Shown: piece by piece, positions 14,917 through 24,598 of the stretch
Position numbering within the stretch: the first letter of the stretch is position 1
Layout of the letters: each line of letters opens with the position of its first letter
From: Prevotella sp.
GTDB taxonomy: Bacteria; Bacteroidota; Bacteroidia; Bacteroidales; Bacteroidaceae
NCBI GenBank assembly: GCA_017413085.1
Contig: JAFPVC010000060.1
Coordinates: forward strand, 1 to 64,000
Reading direction: 5' to 3'
Length of the DNA: 64,000 nucleotides
Notes under the pieces: model-generated
Seen by the model: the letters and a program-made list of their open reading frames with translations, nothing else
Databases searched by the model: none
What the model was told of the DNA's origin: nothing
Made by a program: the position numbers and the translations under genes

Positions 14917-15957
14917 TTATTTATTATTCTCTTTATAATACTTAATCATCTTTGGAATTACTTCCTCCACGGTGCCGTTGATTACGTAGTCGGCGATGGT
15001 GTTGATAGGAGCATCCGGATCGCTGTTCACCGAAATGATGATTCCGGCATCCTGCATACCTGCGATATGCTGAATCTGACCGCTGATGCCGCAGGCAATA
15101 TACACCTTCGGACGTACTGTTACACCAGTCTGGCCAATCTGACGGTCGTGGTCTATCCAGCCTGCATCAACGGCAGCACGGCTTGCACCAACCTCAGCAT
15201 GCAGTTCTTTCGCAAGTTCGAAAAGCTGGTTGAAACCTTCCTTGCTGCCTACGCCGTAGCCTCCGGCAACCACGATAGGCGCTCCCTTGAGGTTGTGCTT
15301 GGCCTGTTCCACGTGACGGTCGAGTACCTTTACCACATACTCTGTCTGAGGCACATACTTGGCAACGTCGTGCTTGATGACTTCGCCCTTGTAGTTCTCG
15401 TCGAGCACTTCTTTCTTCATCACGCCCTCGCGTACCGTAGCCATCTGTGGGCGGTGCTCAGGGTTTACGATGGTGGCAACGATGTTACCGCCGAAAGCAG
15501 GACGAATCTGATAGAGCTGCTGCTCGTAGTGCTTGTCAACAATCTCGCCGGCATCGTTCTTCACCTTCATGTCGAAGTCGCCGATTTCCAACTCTGTGCA
15601 GTCGGCAGTCAGACCACTGAACAGTGCTGACGATACGCGTGGACCGAGGTCGCGGCCTATCACCGTTGCGCCCATGAGGCAAATCTGTGGCTTCTCCTCC
15701 TTGAAGAGGTTTACCATCAGAGCGGTGTGAGGGTTAGATGTGTATGGGAACAGTCCCTCGGCATCAAACACATGCACCTTGTCCACACCATATTTCATCA
15801 CCTGCTTCTCTACGCCGTCAAGGCCAGAGCCAGCGATGACACATTCCAGTTGCACGCCGAGTGTGTTGGCGAGTTTGCGTCCTTTCGTCAGCAACTCCAG
15901 AGCCACGTCTTTTACCTGCGTGCCTTCTATTTCGCAATATACAAATACGTTGTTCAT
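14917..15957 (-). CDS. etfA: Electron transfer flavoprotein subunit alpha
   Basis: The 346-residue alpha subunit binds FAD. The C-terminal FAD domain is clear: VAGGYGVGSKEGFNQ, SRAAVDAGWIDHDRQIGQTG, KVYIACGISGQIQH and ISVNSDPDAPINTIADY. Its start codon shares one base with the etfB stop (TAATG), indicating translational coupling. With EtfB and the downstream acyl-CoA dehydrogenase it forms a redox module moving electrons between acyl-CoA, NAD(H) and possibly ferredoxin or quinone. Whether it bifurcates electrons is not decided here. Confidence 0.95.
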   Translation of the reverse strand: MNNVFVYCEIEGTQVKDVALELLTKGRKLANTLGVQLECVIAGSGLDGVEKQVMKYGVDKVHVFDAEGLFPYTSNPHTALMVNLFKEEKPQICLMGATVIGRDLGPRVSSALFSGLTADCTELEIGDFDMKVKNDAGEIVDKHYEQQLYQIRPAFGGNIVATIVNPEHRPQMATVREGVMKKEVLDENYKGEVIKHDVAKYVPQTEYVVKVLDRHVEQAKHNLKGAPIVVAGGYGVGSKEGFNQLFELAKELHAEVGASRAAVDAGWIDHDRQIGQTGVTVRPKVYIACGISGQIQHIAGMQDAGIIISVNSDPDAPINTIADYVINGTVEEVIPKMIKYYKENNK

Positions 15958-16838
15958 TACCCAATAATCTTCTCGTTAATAAGTTCAACCATCAAGTTGT
16001 TGATGTCCTCGTCGGAACCAGTCATCGTGCGTGACTCCTTAGCCTTGAACACGATGTTCTTCACCGCCTTCACGTTGGTCGGCGAACCGGCCTTGCCTAT
16101 CTGCTTAGGGTCGCAGTCGATGTCGGCGGCACCCCACTGTGTGATGTTCAGATATGGCTTCTTGGCTATCAGGGCCTCGTAGCACTCAGCATTTTCTGGA
16201 GTGCGCTCAGCAACAACCGTAGCGTTCTTGTACTTCATCACGCGCTTTGCGTTGCGCGGACGGCATGGTGCTGCACTGCCGTTTACGGTCACTACCAGCG
16301 GCAGCGGAGCCTCTACGGTCTCAACGCCACCGTCGATGTGGCGCTTGATGACTATCTTCTTCGCCTTCTCGTCAAGAGAGATTATCTCTTCAGCGTATGT
16401 AACCTGTGTCAGTCCCAGTTTCTCAGCAATCTGCGGACCTACCTGCGCGGTATCACCGTCGATGGCCTGACGACCGCCGAGGATAATGTCGAATGCGCCG
16501 ATCTTCTTGATGGCCTGTGCAAGAGTGTACGACGTAGCCAGTGTGTCGGCACCGCCCAGCGGACGGTCAGTAACCACAAAGCCTTCGTCGGCACCGCGGT
16601 ACAGTGCCTCGCGTATCACCTCCGCAGACTTCGGCAGTCCCATGGTGACTACAGAAATTGTTGAACCAGGGAATTTGTCTTTCAGGATAAGAGCCTGCTC
16701 CAGAGCGTTCAAGTCGTCAGGATTGAAGACGGCTGGCAGCGCAGAGCGGTTGATGGTGCCTTCCGGCGTCATCGCATCGGGACCCACATTGTGGGTGTCG
16801 GGTACCTGCTTTGCAAGTACTACGATTTTCAAACTCAT
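15957..16838 (-). CDS. etfB: Electron transfer flavoprotein subunit beta
   Basis: The 293-residue beta subunit has the N-terminal KIVVLAKQVPDT, the N-P-D-D-L-N-A-L-E-Q-A-L helix (VFNPDDLNALEQAL) and the adenine-nucleotide signature LGGRQAIDGDTAQVGPQIAE. It is first in the etfB-etfA-acyl-CoA dehydrogenase operon and overlaps etfA by 1 nt. Only 40 bp separate it from the upstream DUF4923 gene and I saw no clear -7 box between them, so co-transcription with that gene is possible. Confidence 0.95.
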   Translation of the reverse strand: MSLKIVVLAKQVPDTHNVGPDAMTPEGTINRSALPAVFNPDDLNALEQALILKDKFPGSTISVVTMGLPKSAEVIREALYRGADEGFVVTDRPLGGADTLATSYTLAQAIKKIGAFDIILGGRQAIDGDTAQVGPQIAEKLGLTQVTYAEEIISLDEKAKKIVIKRHIDGGVETVEAPLPLVVTVNGSAAPCRPRNAKRVMKYKNATVVAERTPENAECYEALIAKKPYLNITQWGAADIDCDPKQIGKAGSPTNVKAVKNIVFKAKESRTMTGSDEDINNLMVELINEKIIG

Positions 16839-16878
16839 AGAATAAATTAGTTGTTATTGTTCAGTTTAATCAGTTATT

Positions 16879-17490
16879 TTATTTTGACATGCGTATACCG
16901 AGTTTCATGCCGTCCATGCTCTTCATGAGACTGACGACAGTAGACAGCTGCGACACATTCGCACCCACGTTCTGCATGAAGGTCTTGAGTTTCGTGGCAT
17001 CCATCACCACGATAAGCGAACCGTTGTCAAGCTGCGGCGTTACCTTGCAAGGGTTTTTCCTACCCTTGAACTTCATCGTAACCTCGCTGCCGCTCAACGA
17101 GTATGTGCCAGTGCGCACGGTCTTGCCCTTGCGGTTTATGGTGAAAGTCTTGTCTTCCTTGAAAGTTATAGACATATTGCCTTTCGTGATACCCACCTTT
17201 GTAAGATATGACTGCAGTTTCGACTCCACCGACTTCATGGCCACTGCACTGGCAGCATTCTTCAATGCGTTGTCGCTGGTAAACATCACCGCAGGCTCCT
17301 GATAAGTCCACGTACCGAGAATCTGTTGCGAAGTAGGTATGAGTTTACTACTGATGATGCCGGTCAATGCACTGAGCGTACCGTTGCCGCTTGTAGCCGA
17401 TGCTACTTTGCCGAGCACCTCGCCCAGCTGTGCGTTTGCAGCTCCCGTTGAGAGCATAGCGCAAACGATGAATGCAAGAATTTTCTTCAT
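16879..17490 (-). CDS. DUF4923-family secreted protein
   Basis: A 203-residue protein with a signal peptide (MKKILAFIVCAMLSTGAANA, cleavage before QLGE). The family pattern is an early LGTWTYQEPAVMF segment, a helix ending AVAMKSVESKLQSYLTKVGI, then a lipocalin-like beta region (MSITFKEDKTFTI, RTGTYSLSGSEVTMKF). DUF4923 proteins are common in Bacteroides and Prevotella and have no established function. It lies upstream of etfB with a 40-bp gap, though I see no functional link. Confidence 0.78.
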   Translation of the reverse strand: MKKILAFIVCAMLSTGAANAQLGEVLGKVASATSGNGTLSALTGIISSKLIPTSQQILGTWTYQEPAVMFTSDNALKNAASAVAMKSVESKLQSYLTKVGITKGNMSITFKEDKTFTINRKGKTVRTGTYSLSGSEVTMKFKGRKNPCKVTPQLDNGSLIVVMDATKLKTFMQNVGANVSQLSTVVSLMKSMDGMKLGIRMSK

Positions 17491-17576
17491 AGTTATGTAA
17501 ATATTAAGTCGTTAACACCTTTAATATTATGCTTTAAATACAAGTTTATATAAAATCTGTATTCAAGCAACATGCT

Positions 17577-18350
17577 TTATAGCAGTTCGCCGACTCGGTT
17601 TGTCAGCATGACAAACTCATCATGCGTAAGTTGCTCGGGACGCTTGGTGAAGAAATCATCATCGCTCTTGAAGTTGGGAACCAGCTGCTTCAAGCTTACA
17701 CGCAACATCTTGCGCCGTTGGTTAAACACCGTCTTCACCACACGACGGAACAACTGCCAGTCGCAGCCTATGGAGGTGCGTGAGTTGCGTGTCATGCGTA
17801 TTACCGCCGACTTCACCTTCGGCGGCGGGTTGAACACCGTCTCGTCAACGGTGAACAAGTATTCCGTGTCATACCATGCCTGTATCAGCACCGACAGTAT
17901 ACCATACTGCTTGTTGCCAGGTTCAGCGGCTATGCGCAGCGCCACCTCACGCTGTATCATGCCCGTGCAGCAGGGAATGAGTTCCTTGTTGTCGAGCATC
18001 TTGAAGAATATCTGCGATGAGATATCGTAGGGGTAGTTGCCCGTAAGCACAAACTGCTTGCCGCCAAACACTTCATTGAGGTCCATGCGCAGGAAGTCGT
18101 CGCCGATTATGCCGCCTTGCAGTCGCGGAAAGGTCTCTGTGAGGTAAGCCACCGACTCACGGTCAATCTCGACGCACTTGAACTCACGCCCCTTTGGGTA
18201 GAGATATTGCGTCATAACGCCCATGCCCGGTCCTATCTCCAGTATGGGAATGTCGGGACACGCATCCACCGTGTCGGCAATGCGCCGTGCAATGCCGAGG
18301 TCGGTGAGGAAGTGCTGCCCCAGGTTTTTCTTTGGTCTGACTTGTTTCAT
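17577..18350 (-). CDS. ksgA: 16S rRNA (adenine1518/1519-N6)-dimethyltransferase
   Basis: Dimethylates the two adjacent adenines in the 3' hairpin of 16S rRNA during small-subunit assembly. Signatures are KKNLGQHFLTD, the SAM motif EIGPGMGVMTQ, and GNYPYDISSQIFF (the NLPYNI-type catalytic motif in its Bacteroidetes form). I choose the ATG at 18350 (257 residues, MKQVRPKKNLGQ), because an in-frame TTG at 18365 lies inside the TAACTTTG promoter box (18363-18370). The start is only 12 nt from that box, giving a 5' leader of a few nucleotides. Confidence 0.95.
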   Translation of the reverse strand: MKQVRPKKNLGQHFLTDLGIARRIADTVDACPDIPILEIGPGMGVMTQYLYPKGREFKCVEIDRESVAYLTETFPRLQGGIIGDDFLRMDLNEVFGGKQFVLTGNYPYDISSQIFFKMLDNKELIPCCTGMIQREVALRIAAEPGNKQYGILSVLIQAWYDTEYLFTVDETVFNPPPKVKSAVIRMTRNSRTSIGCDWQLFRRVVKTVFNQRRKMLRVSLKQLVPNFKSDDDFFTKRPEQLTHDEFVMLTNRVGELL

Positions 18351-18362
18351 ACTGTTAGCGTG

Positions 18363-18370
18363 CAAAGTTA
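18363..18370 (-). promoter_or_regulatory. -7 box (TAACTTTG) of ksgA
   Basis: It ends 12 nt before the ksgA ATG on the minus strand and decides the start-codon choice. Confidence 0.65.
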
Positions 18371-18429
18371 CGAATTATTTTTCATATATGCAATAAAAAC
18401 AAATCACTGCATTTCAAAAAATACTTAAA

Positions 18430-18489
18430 AAAGGATTATTATAAAGTCAACTTGTCCTTTAAAGGATTATAACAAAGCAACCTGTCAAA
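18430..18489. repeat. 31-bp imperfect direct repeat upstream of the flippase-like gene
   Basis: AAAGGATTAT starts at 18430 and 18461, each followed by a similar AAAGTCAACTTGTC / AAAGCAACCTGTC segment. It lies upstream of the promoter at 18516-18547, so an operator role is possible. Confidence 0.5.
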
Positions 18490-18515
18490 TATTTTGCAGG
18501 AAATCCAACGTAAGA

Positions 18516-18547
18516 TTTGGCTGTTTAGGAAAAAAATCGTACCTTTG
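18516..18547 (+). promoter_or_regulatory. Promoter of the flippase-like gene
   Basis: TTTG (18516-18519), 20-bp spacer, TACCTTTG (18540-18547). The ATG follows 17 nt later. Confidence 0.7.
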
Positions 18548-18564
18548 CAGTTCGTACAGACAAA

Positions 18565-19587
18565 ATGACAGTAAGCAAACGCCACATACGCAAGACACTG
18601 AACATCGCACTGCCCATCATGCTGGGCGGTGCAATACTGTATTGGATGTACCGCGACTTCGACTGGCAAGCGCTGCGCCACACCATGCTCCACGAGATGA
18701 ACTGGTGGTGGATGCTGGCATCGTTTCCCTTCGGAATACTGGCACAGACGTTCCGTGCGTGGCGGTGGCAGCAGGCACTGGAACCATTGGACGAACATCC
18801 ACGGTCACGCACCTGCATCAACGCCATATTCCTGTCATACGCCTCGTCACTGCTGGTGCCAAGGATAGGAGAGTTTCTGCGTTGCGGAATACTGAACCGC
18901 AAGGAAGGCACCAACTTTGCCAAGGCATTGGGCACGGTGGTGACGGAACGAGCCGTAGACTCGCTGATAGTGCTTATAATCACCGCATTGGTGCTGTTGC
19001 TGCAGATGCCCGTATTCCTGTCGTTTTTCTCAAAGACAGGAACAAGGATAGATGCGCTGACCGACTTCATGTCACAGTTCTCGGCTGCGGGATATGCCGT
19101 AGTGGTAATATGCGCACTAGTGACATCAGCAGGGGCATATTTCTTCATAAAGCGACTGGCACTGTATGACAAAGTGAAGACTACTCTGTGCGGCCTGATA
19201 GACGGCGTGATGTCGCTGAAGAACGTAAAGAACATACCGCTGTTCATTTTCTACAGCATAGCCATTTGGGGGGCATACTTTCTGCACTATTATCTCACCT
19301 TCTTCTGCTTTGAAGGCACATCGCACCTTGGACTGATGTGCGCACTTGTCACATTCATTGTGGGCAGCATAGCGGTGCTGGTGCCTACGCCAAACGGTGC
19401 CGGCTCATGGCATTTCGCTGTGAAGACAATGCTGATACTCTATGGCATAGCAGACCAGGAAGCACTGTATTTCGTTCTGATAGTACACACCGTACAGACC
19501 ATGCTGGTGGCAGCACTCGGCATTTACGGATGGATTAGCGTCGGCATGACAAAGGAAACTTCTAAATGCACAATGCGCAATGCATAA
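18565..19587 (+). CDS. Lysylphosphatidylglycerol synthase TM-region/UPF0104 family membrane protein
   Basis: A 340-residue integral membrane protein with about eight hydrophobic segments. It has the family's conserved pieces: RAWRWQQALEP near residue 60, SYASSLLVPRIGEFLRCGIL near 95, and VPTPNGAGSWHFA near 275. The family comprises flippase-like or lipid-associated membrane proteins related to the transmembrane half of MprF; this one has no lysyl-transferase domain, so the substrate is unknown. It is monocistronic from the promoter at 18516, and mfd follows 62 bp later through an AT-rich spacer. Confidence 0.85.
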   Translation: MTVSKRHIRKTLNIALPIMLGGAILYWMYRDFDWQALRHTMLHEMNWWWMLASFPFGILAQTFRAWRWQQALEPLDEHPRSRTCINAIFLSYASSLLVPRIGEFLRCGILNRKEGTNFAKALGTVVTERAVDSLIVLIITALVLLLQMPVFLSFFSKTGTRIDALTDFMSQFSAAGYAVVVICALVTSAGAYFFIKRLALYDKVKTTLCGLIDGVMSLKNVKNIPLFIFYSIAIWGAYFLHYYLTFFCFEGTSHLGLMCALVTFIVGSIAVLVPTPNGAGSWHFAVKTMLILYGIADQEALYFVLIVHTVQTMLVAALGIYGWISVGMTKETSKCTMRNA

Positions 19588-19642
19588 TACACAATTGGCT
19601 GCCGCATGGTAATTGTGGGTTATGAATTGTGAATTGCAAATT

Positions 19643-19663
19643 ATGAATTATGAATTATGAATT
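19643..19663. repeat. Three tandem ATGAATT heptamers at the mfd start
   Basis: Units at 19643, 19650 and 19657. The middle ATG (19650) is in frame with mfd. Because the start lies inside the repeat, gain or loss of a unit would still leave an in-frame ATG. Confidence 0.8.
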
Positions 19664-22600
19664 ATTAAGCGACATACTTGACCACTGTTCAAACACAGAA
19701 CAGTGCAGGCAGTTGGTGACCATACTCAAGAGGAAATCCACAAGCAATGCTATGGTGGGTGGCTTGACAGCCTCTGCCACGTCCTTGTATTTCGCTGCAG
19801 CGGCAAAGAAGACCAATGTCCCGATGCTGTTCATAATGCGCGACGCCGACGAGGCCGGATACACATATCAAGACCTGCATACTCTGCTCGGCGAAAATGT
19901 GAAGTTCTTCCCGTCATCCTACAAACGTGCAGTGAAGTTCGGACAGCGCGATGCCGCAAGCGAGATACTGCGCACGGAGGTTCTGACTGCGCTGAATGAA
20001 GAAGATCCTTCACTCATAGTCACCTACCCTGCCGCATTGTCTGAACTCGTAATGTCGAAGCAGGACATAGACGACCGACGCATAACGCTGAAGCGAGGCG
20101 ATGAAACTGGGATAACAGACCTTGTGCACCGGTTACGCGAACTGGGATTCGCCGAGCGTGACTACGTATATGAACCAGGACAGTTTGCCGTGCGAGGCAG
20201 CATAGTAGATGTATATTCCTTTGCCAGTGAATACCCGTGCCGCATTGACTTCTTCGACACGGAGATAGACACCATGCGCACATTCAACGTGGAGACGCAG
20301 TTGTCGGTGGAGATGCTCGACACCGTGACAATCGTGCCAGAAATAACACGCACCGACACAGAGAAGGTGCCGCTGCTCGAAATGCTTGCTGATGACACCG
20401 TGATAGTGACGCACGACATGCGCTACGTAACCGACGCAATAGACTATATATATAAGGAAGGATTCTCTGACGCTGCAAAAAGCGACCGTCTGGCATACGC
20501 CACAGAGGCTGAGAAAGACGACATTATACGCGAATTGACAGCAAGTCTGAACCTGTGCACGGCATCGCGATTCAGCAAACTGGCAGAGAGATTCAAACTG
20601 GTGGAACTAAAGCAAAACGGTGAACACGCTACAGGCCAGTCATTCAACATAACATTCAACACCACACCGCAGCCACTGTTGCACAAGAACTTCGACCTGC
20701 TGGCACAGACGCTGGAAGACTACCAACTCAAGGGCTACCAGACCTGTATACTGTCTGACAGCGACAAGCAGCAAGAACGCCTGAAGGCAATTCTCGATGA
20801 GAAAAGAACTGAGTTCACACCAATAAAGGGCGCACTGCATGAAGGATTCGTGGACGACACACAACGGCTTGTGCTCTTTACCGACCACCAGATATTCGAG
20901 CGTTTCCACAAATACCAGTTGAAGGCGCAGACGGCAAAGCGAGGCAAGGCAGCGCTGACGATGAAGGAACTGCAGGAAATGCAGCCCGGTGACTTCATCG
21001 TGCACGTAGACTTCGGCATAGGCAAGTTTGGCGGACTGGTGCGCATCCCCACCATATCGCCCGACGGAGGACAGGGCTACCAGGAAGCCATCCGCATCAT
21101 TTACCAGAAGAACGACAAGGTCGACGTAAGCATACACTCACTATACAAGATAAGCAAATACCGCAGGTCAGACACCGGCGAACCGCCACGTCTGTCGACA
21201 CTCGGCACTGGTGCATGGGAACGCATCAAGGAGAAGGCAAAGAAGCGCATCAAAGATATTGCACGCGACCTGATAAAACTGTATGCCAAGCGCCGGCACG
21301 AAAAAGGCTTTGCTTTCTCGCCCGACACATTCATGCAGCACGAACTGGAGGGTTCGTTCCTGTATGAGGACACACCAGACCAGATGAAAGCCACGCAGGA
21401 TGTAAAGCACGACATGGAGGCGGCAAGGCCAATGGACCGTCTCGTATGCGGCGACGTAGGATTCGGCAAGACCGAAGTGGCCATACGCGCTGCATTCAAG
21501 GCCGCCTGCGACTCAAAGCAGGTGGCAGTGCTTGTACCCACGACCGTACTGGCGTTCCAGCATTACAAGACATTCTGCAAACGACTGCAAGGGCTGCCCG
21601 TAAGGGTTGACTATCTGTCACGCGCACGCACCACAAAACAGGTAAAGCAGATAACGGAAGACTTGGCTGAAGGCAAAATAGACATACTCGTAGGCACGCA
21701 CCGAATGCTCACGAAGACAGTGAAGTGGCACGACCTCGGACTGCTCATAATAGATGAAGAGCAGAAATTCGGAGTGTCGGTCAAGGAGAAACTGCGACAG
21801 CTGAAGACAAACGTCGACACGCTGACAATGTCGGCGACACCGATACCGCGCACGCTGCAGTTCTCGCTGATGGGCGCACGCGACATGAGCATAATGCGCA
21901 CTCCCCCACCCAACCGCCAGCCCATAGACACACAGGTAACGACATTCTCAGCCGAGCTCGTGGCCGATGCAATAAACTTCGAGATGAGCCGTGACGGTCA
22001 GGTGTATTTCGTATGCAACCGCATTGCCACGCTCGACAAGATGAAAAGCATCATCGAGCGCACTGTGAAAGACTGCCGCATAGCCATAGGCCACGGACAG
22101 ATGCCGCCAGAAAAACTGGAAAAGATAGTTATGGGATTTATCAACCACGACTACGACGTGCTGCTGTCAACCACCATCGTGGAGAACGGTATCGACATTC
22201 CAAACGCCAACACCATCATCATCAACGATGCCAACCACTTCGGATTGTCAGACCTGCACCAGATGCGCGGTCGTGTGGGGCGCTCCAATCGCAAGGCGTT
22301 CTGCTACCTGCTGGCTCCCCCGCTTACATACCTTCCTACCGAAAGCCGCCGCAGGTTAGAAGCTTTAGAGACATTCTCCGACCTTGGTTCGGGCTTTGCT
22401 CTGGCAATGCAAGACCTTGACATCCGAGGTGCCGGCAACCTGCTCGGTGCTGAGCAGTCGGGATTCATGGAAGACTTAGGATATGAGACCTACCAGAAGA
22501 TACTGACGCAGGCAGTCAACGAACTGAAGAACGACGAGTTCCAAGACCTCTACAAGGAGCAGTTGGATGAAGGCGAACAGCTCACCGGAGACGACTTCGT

Positions 22601-23057
22601 GGACGACTGCACTGTGGAAAGCGACCTGCAGATGTATTTCCCTGATACCTACGTGCCAGGCTCAAGCGAGCGAATGATTCTCTACCGCGAACTTGACAAC
22701 ATACAGACCGACGCCGACCTTGATGCCTACAGAAACCGCATGGTAGACCGTTTCGGTCCCATGCCGCCCGAAGGCGAGGAACTTCTACAGGTGGTGATAC
22801 TGCGACGGTTAGGCCGACGGCTGGGCTGCGAGAAACTTGTATTGAAACAACACTTGATGAAGATGCAGTTCGTAAGCAACACCGACAGTGCATTCTATCA
22901 GAGTCCGTTCTTCGACTCAATACTGAACTACGTAGGCCATCATGCACGTCTATGCGACTTCAAGGAAGTAAAAGGACAGAATGTATTAATGGTCAAGAGC
23001 ATTCCAACGGTGAAAGAAGCCGTCAGCGTACTGAAAAAAATGATGCCAGCCCAATAA
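19650..23057 (+). CDS. mfd: Transcription-repair coupling factor
   Basis: Removes RNA polymerase stalled at lesions and recruits the UvrA-UvrB repair machinery. The 1135-residue protein has the N-terminal UvrB-like region, the RNA-polymerase-interaction (CarD-like) domain beginning PGDFIVHVDFGIGKFGGL (about residue 447), the helicase core with Walker A GDVGFGKTEVAIRAAF (about 602), the DEEQ box IIDEEQKFGVSVKEKL (about 700), GRVGRS (about 877), and the C-terminal TRCF domain. The ATG at 19650 sits within ATGAATT repeats. The protein has the expected full length and no disruption. Confidence 0.97.
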   Translation: MNYELLSDILDHCSNTEQCRQLVTILKRKSTSNAMVGGLTASATSLYFAAAAKKTNVPMLFIMRDADEAGYTYQDLHTLLGENVKFFPSSYKRAVKFGQRDAASEILRTEVLTALNEEDPSLIVTYPAALSELVMSKQDIDDRRITLKRGDETGITDLVHRLRELGFAERDYVYEPGQFAVRGSIVDVYSFASEYPCRIDFFDTEIDTMRTFNVETQLSVEMLDTVTIVPEITRTDTEKVPLLEMLADDTVIVTHDMRYVTDAIDYIYKEGFSDAAKSDRLAYATEAEKDDIIRELTASLNLCTASRFSKLAERFKLVELKQNGEHATGQSFNITFNTTPQPLLHKNFDLLAQTLEDYQLKGYQTCILSDSDKQQERLKAILDEKRTEFTPIKGALHEGFVDDTQRLVLFTDHQIFERFHKYQLKAQTAKRGKAALTMKELQEMQPGDFIVHVDFGIGKFGGLVRIPTISPDGGQGYQEAIRIIYQKNDKVDVSIHSLYKISKYRRSDTGEPPRLSTLGTGAWERIKEKAKKRIKDIARDLIKLYAKRRHEKGFAFSPDTFMQHELEGSFLYEDTPDQMKATQDVKHDMEAARPMDRLVCGDVGFGKTEVAIRAAFKAACDSKQVAVLVPTTVLAFQHYKTFCKRLQGLPVRVDYLSRARTTKQVKQITEDLAEGKIDILVGTHRMLTKTVKWHDLGLLIIDEEQKFGVSVKEKLRQLKTNVDTLTMSATPIPRTLQFSLMGARDMSIMRTPPPNRQPIDTQVTTFSAELVADAINFEMSRDGQVYFVCNRIATLDKMKSIIERTVKDCRIAIGHGQMPPEKLEKIVMGFINHDYDVLLSTTIVENGIDIPNANTIIINDANHFGLSDLHQMRGRVGRSNRKAFCYLLAPPLTYLPTESRRRLEALETFSDLGSGFALAMQDLDIRGAGNLLGAEQSGFMEDLGYETYQKILTQAVNELKNDEFQDLYKEQLDEGEQLTGDDFVDDCTVESDLQMYFPDTYVPGSSERMILYRELDNIQTDADLDAYRNRMVDRFGPMPPEGEELLQVVILRRLGRRLGCEKLVLKQHLMKMQFVSNTDSAFYQSPFFDSILNYVGHHARLCDFKEVKGQNVLMVKSIPTVKEAVSVLKKMMPAQ

Positions 23058-23080
23058 CACTTGAGCTGGCATTTTCTGTA

Positions 23081-24475
23081 TCATTCACCTATTTCCTTCA
23101 TCAGTCTCACGGCATCCACATAGCGTGCTATGCCCTCTGCTACAAGTTTGGCATCCTGCATGGCATGCACCACCGTGGCCTGACGGTTTGCCACGTCACC
23201 ACCTGCAAAGACCCCTTTACGCGTGGTCATGCCATAGGGCACTTCACGTGTTATAAGAAATTTCTTCTCGTCATTCTCCAATCCCGACGTGGTGCGCACG
23301 ATACGCGTGTTTGGCGTAGCGCCAACAGCCATGATGACACGGTCAGCCGCCTCCGTACGCCGAGTTACGGTTTCCGCACCACTTTCCTCATCCTTCGCCT
23401 TAGTTTCTATCACCACCTCTTTTATATTCTCTTTCTCATCAACATGTATCTCTGTAATCGACGAATGCCAGTTGAAGTGCGCTCCCTCTTTCACTGCATC
23501 ATCATATTCAGCACGCAGGGCTGCCATATTCTCTATGCCACGGTGGTACACCACGTCCACGCGCTCCGCTCCTATGCGTATGGCTGTGCGGGCTGCATCC
23601 ATGGCAGTATTGCCACAGCCTATCACAAGTACCCTGTGTCCTGGGCGAACCGACACCTCATCATGACCTATCACGCCCTCATTATACAATTCCATGCGAC
23701 GCAGGAAATGCGTAGCAAGCCTTACGCCCTTCAGCGCTTCGCTTGACCGTGGGTTGCCATCGCTGTCTGTCAGCAACGTCCCATTCATGTATACTGGTAT
23801 CTGGAGACTCTTCGGCTTGCCTGTGCCAGTACCGATGAAGATGGCATCGAATCCTTCAGCGAACATTTTGTCGATGGTGGTTTCCACACCCACCGTAGTG
23901 TCACGATGAATAATCACTCCCATACTCTCTATGTGGCGTATCTCACGCGCAACGACCTCCTTAGGCAAACGATATTCTGGTATGCCATAGCGCAAGACGC
24001 CGCCGCACTGATGTTCCATCTCAAACATCTCAACGGCAAAGCCCATGCGCGACAGGTCGCCAGCCACGGTTATGCCAGCAGGGCCGGAACCAATCACTGC
24101 CACCTTGCCGCGCTTCTTCTCCGACAGGTCTTCGTGCGTCAACTTGTTTTCTGCATCAAAGTCGGCAATGAATCTTTCCAGTTTTCCGATATTGATGTGC
24201 TGACCTTTCTTGCCAAGCACGCACGCACCCTCACACTGCCTTTCGTGAGCACACACACGGCCGCATACTGCGGGCAGATTGCTCTTGGTGCGTATTATAC
24301 TTATGGCATTACCCAGATTACCTTTCTTCAGTTCGTGAATCCAGGCAGGTATCTCATTACTTATGGGGCATCCTTTCCTGCACTGCGGCACTTTGCAGTT
24401 CAGGCATCGCTGAGCCTCCTGTATGGCCTCAGCCATGGAATAACTTTCGTTTACTTCGTTGAATTTCATAGTCAT
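23081..24475 (-). CDS. gltD: Glutamate synthase small-subunit-like NAD(P)H-dependent oxidoreductase
   Basis: A 464-residue flavoprotein with an N-terminal [4Fe-4S] domain (CLNCKVPQCRKGCP and CGRVCAHERQCEGAC), an FAD Rossmann motif (VIGSGPAGITVAGDL) and an NADPH motif (VIGCGNTAMDAARTA). This is the architecture of the glutamate synthase beta subunit, and of NfnB-type and related oxidoreductases. No gltB-like large subunit is next to it, so the partner is unknown and the symbol reflects similarity. I prefer ATG 24475 or 24469 over the in-frame TTG at 24481. A TAATTTTG box (24515-24522) lies about 40 nt upstream. Confidence 0.85.
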   Translation of the reverse strand: MTMKFNEVNESYSMAEAIQEAQRCLNCKVPQCRKGCPISNEIPAWIHELKKGNLGNAISIIRTKSNLPAVCGRVCAHERQCEGACVLGKKGQHINIGKLERFIADFDAENKLTHEDLSEKKRGKVAVIGSGPAGITVAGDLSRMGFAVEMFEMEHQCGGVLRYGIPEYRLPKEVVAREIRHIESMGVIIHRDTTVGVETTIDKMFAEGFDAIFIGTGTGKPKSLQIPVYMNGTLLTDSDGNPRSSEALKGVRLATHFLRRMELYNEGVIGHDEVSVRPGHRVLVIGCGNTAMDAARTAIRIGAERVDVVYHRGIENMAALRAEYDDAVKEGAHFNWHSSITEIHVDEKENIKEVVIETKAKDEESGAETVTRRTEAADRVIMAVGATPNTRIVRTTSGLENDEKKFLITREVPYGMTTRKGVFAGGDVANRQATVVHAMQDAKLVAEGIARYVDAVRLMKEIGE

Positions 24476-24514
24476 TTGCAATAATTCATTTGCATCAAAT
24501 CTGAATTACGCTTG

Positions 24515-24522
24515 CAAAATTA
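24515..24522 (-). promoter_or_regulatory. -7 box (TAATTTTG) of the gltD-like gene
   Basis: On the minus strand, about 40-46 nt before the candidate ATG codons. Confidence 0.55.
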
Positions 24523-24598
24523 CTCTTTTTTCCTGAAATAGGGAAATTTTCCAACTGATATTTTACTTACGTCACAGCCTACCACTATAAAATCACTG

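Noticed and set aside
18351..18365. TTG start for ksgA adding five residues
   Set aside because: The TTG lies within the TAACTTTG promoter box, so it would not be transcribed; the ATG at 18350 gives the normal KsgA N-terminus.
23081..24475. Complete glutamate synthase locus
   Set aside because: Only the small-subunit-like protein is present; no gltB-type gene lies on either side, so I annotate it as a stand-alone reductase.
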